Shown piece after piece: positions 62,840-64,000 of a DNA stretch of 64,000 nt. A model generated the notes under the pieces. That model was not told the DNA's origin. It was given only the letters and a program-made list of their open reading frames with translations, and searched no databases. How positions within the stretch are numbered: position 1 is the stretch's first letter; every line of letters begins with the position of its first letter. The stretch is from Solibacillus sp. FSL K6-1523 (GTDB taxonomy: Bacteria > Bacillota > Bacilli > Bacillales_A > Planococcaceae): the NCBI RefSeq assembly GCF_038005225.1, contig NZ_JBBOSU010000001.1:3150001-3214000 (forward strand), written 5' to 3'. The position numbers were made by a program, and so were the translations under genes.

Positions 62840-64000
62840 TATTTCGCACCTCCTTTTTCATAACTTTTTTCTGTTGCTTCTACTTCATGTTTATGAATAT
62901 GGTAACCGTGATCGTCTTCTAAAGAACGTACACCCATCGTAATTAATACACCGATTAATCCGAAAATCGCCAATCCAAACATACTGAATACTAAACCAAA
63001 TCCTCCAATGAAGAAGAATACTGACATAACAAACGGTTGACCCGAGTTATTTGGCATATGAATGTCTTCAATTTTACCTTTGAATAATTCAACACCATTT
63101 TTCTTATAATCCCAGAATGCTTCTGATGAGCCTTTTTCTAGGTTCGGAGTAATTGCAAAGTTGTAAACTGGAACTGGTGTATGCGTTGCCCACTCAAGTC
63201 CACGTGCATCCCAAGGGTCACTTGAAATATCACGAGAAGAGTTTTTAAAGCTATACCAAATGTTCCATACAAGCATAAGGAATGATACTGTCATAATACC
63301 AGCACCGATGAACGATACCATATTTAATAAGCTAAAGCCTGTTGATTCAGAGAATGTGTACATACGGCGTGCTTGACCGTCTAAACCAGTGACATACATT
63401 GGCATGAACGACATGACGAAACCGATTGACATTGTCCAAACTGTTGCTTTACCGATTTTTTCATTTAGCATGAAGCCAAACATTTTCGGCCAGTAGAACG
63501 TTAAACCAGCTAACATCGCGTAAACAACACCAGGGATGATTACGTTATGGAAGTGAGCTACTAAGAACATTGTGTTGTGATATTGGTAGTCAGCTGCTGA
63601 CATCGCAAGCATAACCCCAGTTACCCCACCAATTGTAAATAGTGGTAAGAAGTGTAACGCATATAACATTGGCGTCGTAATAACAATTTTCCCTTTATAC
63701 AGTGTAAATAACCAGTTAAAGATTTTTACACCCGTTGGAACAGCAATTGCCATCGTTGTAATTGAGAAGATTGAGTTTGTTAATGCACCTTGACCCATTG
63801 TGAAGAAATGGTGCGTCCAAACTGCGAACGAGAATACCGAAATAATAAGCATTGACCAAACCATTGACGTGTAACCATATAAGTTACGACGTGCAAATGT
63901 TGAAATAACTTCTGAGAAAATACCGAATGCCGGTAAAATCAAGATGTATACTTCAGGATGTCCCCAAACCCAGAATAGGTTGGCCCAAAGCATGTCCATA
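62839..64000 (-). CDS. qoxB: Cytochrome aa3 quinol oxidase subunit I (partial)
   Basis: The last 387 codons of subunit I; the 5' end lies beyond the window edge. The visible part carries the binuclear centre: GHPEVYILILPAFG with the crosslinked His-Tyr, WTHHFFTMG (CuB ligands) and HFHNVIIPG (heme a and a3 ligands). The C-terminal tail HKHEVEATEKSYEKGGAK is hydrophilic. Neighbouring qoxC and qoxD support a quinol oxidase rather than a caa3 oxidase, but qoxA is out of view. Confidence 0.93.
   Translation of the reverse strand, partial: MDMLWANLFWVWGHPEVYILILPAFGIFSEVISTFARRNLYGYTSMVWSMLIISVFSFAVWTHHFFTMGQGALTNSIFSITTMAIAVPTGVKIFNWLFTLYKGKIVITTPMLYALHFLPLFTIGGVTGVMLAMSAADYQYHNTMFLVAHFHNVIIPGVVYAMLAGLTFYWPKMFGFMLNEKIGKATVWTMSIGFVMSFMPMYVTGLDGQARRMYTFSESTGFSLLNMVSFIGAGIMTVSFLMLVWNIWYSFKNSSRDISSDPWDARGLEWATHTPVPVYNFAITPNLEKGSSEAFWDYKKNGVELFKGKIEDIHMPNNSGQPFVMSVFFFIGGFGLVFSMFGLAIFGLIGVLITMGVRSLEDDHGYHIHKHEVEATEKSYEKGGAK

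Noticed and set aside
62839-64000. ctaD (caa3-type cytochrome c oxidase subunit I)
   Set aside because: The small subunit IV and subunit III sequences and the order fit the quinol oxidase operon better; qoxA would settle it but is outside the window.

Overview
The window comes from a low-GC, endospore-forming member of the Bacillales, most likely a Planococcaceae such as Solibacillus or Lysinibacillus (inferred from protein content and gene order, not from a search). The backbone keeps a gene order known from Bacillus subtilis: yfcE-rdgB-rph-racE-marR-gerE-thioesterase-sdhBAC-yslB-(lysC position)-uvrC-trxA-etfAB-fadB-fadR-lcfA-DUF350-mutS2-polX-cvpA-zapA-rnhC and pheST. Sporulation ability is shown by gerE and a tricistronic gerA-type operon. 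TTG and GTG starts are common and are supported by Shine-Dalgarno spacing.

Layout. 1-7.3 kb: one seven-gene minus-strand operon for acyl-CoA breakdown (ADP-forming acyl-CoA ligase, two MaoC hydratase-like proteins, a thiolase-fold protein, a DUF35 Zn-ribbon/OB protein, two acyl-CoA dehydrogenases), ended by a strong terminator. It matches part for part the steroid side-chain (igr) operon of actinobacteria. 7.6-20.6 kb: accessory region with a large HTH protein of unknown function, an alpha/beta hydrolase, a SUFU/DUF1963/ankyrin trio that looks like toxin-immunity genes, a methyltransferase-hydrolase pair, a fatty acyl-CoA ligase, a chemoreceptor and a small membrane protein. It is bounded by tRNA-Arg(TCT) at 20.6 kb and a diverged copy of that tRNA's terminator at 9.8 kb. 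20.8-30 kb: housekeeping and TCA genes, then a lysine riboswitch that feeds a free-standing aspartokinase beta-subunit-like ACT protein where lysC is expected. 30-38 kb: uvrC, trxA and the fatty-acid degradation cluster with FadR operators. 38-45 kb: DUF350 with a downstream 26-residue membrane microprotein, mutS2, polX, cvpA, zapA, rnhC. 45-54 kb: mixed genes (VOC protein, MFS pump with divergent TetR, DbpA-like helicase, LysR, CofE-like protein, ECF S component, isochorismatase-like hydrolase, membrane protein). 54-58 kb: spore germinant receptor operon. 58-62 kb: pheST under a T-box. 62-64 kb: qoxBCD, with qoxB cut by the window edge.

How it fits together. Fatty acids are activated by LcfA and oxidised with FadB and the ETF proteins under FadR, and electrons enter a chain represented here by succinate dehydrogenase and the aa3 quinol oxidase. 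The first operon would feed further acyl-CoA substrates, probably branched ones, into the same ETF. No CRISPR array, rRNA, insertion sequence or integrase was seen. A dispersed non-coding repeat family has three recognisable copies (20.8, 43.9 and 50.9 kb).

The observations most worth following are the igr-like operon with a repurposed thiolase active site, the lysine riboswitch controlling an orphan ACT-domain protein, the island-like region next to tRNA-Arg, the repeat family, and a structured intergenic stretch at 32.1 kb.
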